Source: Gemmatimonadota bacterium (lineage in GTDB: Bacteria; Gemmatimonadota; Gemmatimonadetes; Gemmatimonadales; GWC2-71-9). Taken from it: a stretch of DNA of 31,213 nucleotides. The notes beneath the pieces were generated by a model. That model worked only from the letters and a program-made list of their open reading frames with translations. It did no database searches and was not told the DNA's origin. Within the stretch, counting starts at the first letter, position 1. Each line of letters begins with the position of its first letter. Shown here in pieces: positions 30,995 through 31,213 of the stretch. The stretch spans positions 1 through 31,213 of the forward strand of contig JACPAP010000027.1 of NCBI GenBank assembly GCA_016180765.1, given 5' to 3'. Position numbers and translations under genes: made by a program.

Positions 30995-31018
30995 AAAAAA
31001 GGGGCCGCAAACGACCCC
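30995..31018 (-). terminator. Intrinsic terminator in the gyrA 5' leader (candidate attenuator)
   Basis: In the minus-strand transcript GGGGTCGTTTGCGGCCCC (31018 down to 31001) forms a 7-bp stem with a TTTG loop and is directly followed by six T residues (31000-30995). It lies between the predicted gyrA promoter and the gyrA Shine-Dalgarno. A competing pairing is possible: GACC at 31028-31025 with GGTC within the hairpin's left arm. Confidence 0.75.
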
Positions 31019-31033
31019 CACCGAGGTCCTTTT

Positions 31034-31062
31034 AGTATAGCCCCGTCGGCCCGCAAACGCAA
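31034..31062 (-). promoter_or_regulatory. gyrA sigma70-type promoter
   Basis: On the minus strand TTGCGT (31057-31062) and TATACT (31034-31039) are separated by exactly 17 bp. The transcript should start near 31026-31028, giving a leader of roughly 50 bases that includes the terminator hairpin. Confidence 0.75.
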
Positions 31063-31213
31063 TCAGCTGCGGACAGCGTAACCTGTTTAACGACAAGCAG
31101 TTAATGGTGATCACGGGACCGCCCGCGAGCCCCTCGGCCCGCGGCTGGCCGGTGGGTATTCCTCCTCAGGTTGAAGACGACAGGATGGTCTCCCGACGCA
31201 GCCCGTGCTTCTC
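31063..31213. other. Region upstream of gyrA; possible 3' end of another gene
   Basis: No complete gene is seen in these last 151 bases. On the minus strand a frame with high third-position GC enters from the edge and stops at TGA 31166-31168, reading EKHGLRRETILSSST; it could be the tail of an upstream gene, but 15 codons cannot prove it. After it come a GC hairpin without T-run (CCGCGAGCC 31123-31131 against GGCCCGCGG 31136-31144, one mismatch) and a small palindrome TTAAC-N8-GTTAA (31087-31104) about 25 bp upstream of the gyrA -35. A plus-strand frame from ATG 31104 is also open to the edge but has no ribosome-binding site. Confidence 0.3.

Noticed and set aside
31063..31213. A tRNA or rRNA end upstream of gyrA
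   Set aside because: No T-loop, acceptor stem or recognisable rRNA segment was found on either strand.

Overview
The window is a GC-rich bacterial chromosome segment with dense, mostly minus-strand gene packing and many stop/start overlaps (ATGA or GTGA). The gene content suggests an uncultivated Gemmatimonadota-like bacterium: an ECF sigma/anti-sigma/PDZ trio, a ferritin-VIT1 fusion, a divergent LeuRS, a PQQ sugar dehydrogenase lipoprotein and a secreted M1 peptidase. The phylum is an inference from family resemblance; no rRNA or tRNA gene was seen to confirm it.

Layout. 1-5000 (all minus): truncated NSS sodium symporter, GNAT acetyltransferase, PadR regulator with a strong promoter/operator array, DoxX protein with an intrinsic terminator, a frame-disrupted PDZ-protein gene, a ZAS anti-sigma factor and an ECF sigma factor. 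5174-6298 (plus): ferritin-like/VIT1 iron transporter, convergent with leuS (6311-8830, minus). 8963-12314 (minus): nicotinamidase, class V aminotransferase and serA, linked by ATGA overlaps. 12436-15890 (minus): argC-argB-argD-argA. 15961-17755 (minus): nicotinate phosphoribosyltransferase and a GT2 glycosyltransferase. 17887-20129 (plus): Tat-exported glycosylasparaginase and an outer-membrane beta-barrel protein, then a TetR regulator (20281-20967) whose 3' end overlaps a convergent M1 peptidase. 22616-24893 (minus): PQQ-dependent dehydrogenase and an orphan 2-oxoacid dehydrogenase E1 alpha. 24990-30974 (minus): gyrA, threonine dehydratase, a REC-GAF-GGDEF diguanylate cyclase and a zinc-ribbon Ser/Thr kinase, in one overlapping unit.

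The genes are mostly housekeeping. The unusual content lies in non-coding structure. The intergenic spaces, and one site inside leuS, carry long hairpins or single arms made of strictly phased 7-bp units. The unit sequence differs from locus to locus: GTGAGNN, CGGGNAA, GGGGTCC or TCCGTNN. The leuS copy is translated in frame as a Gly/Pro/Ala insert, and two single-arm copies supply the ribosome-binding region of the next gene. A separate CAGAGAG-type hairpin follows padR.

Regulatory sites that can be read directly: a sigma70 promoter plus an intrinsic terminator in the gyrA 5' leader (candidate attenuator); a near-leaderless argC promoter overlapped by tandem ARG-box-like sites; a PadR operator array of four ACGATA units; and two inverted repeats of GGTTGGAACGG type that frame start codons in the sigma-factor and argB genes.
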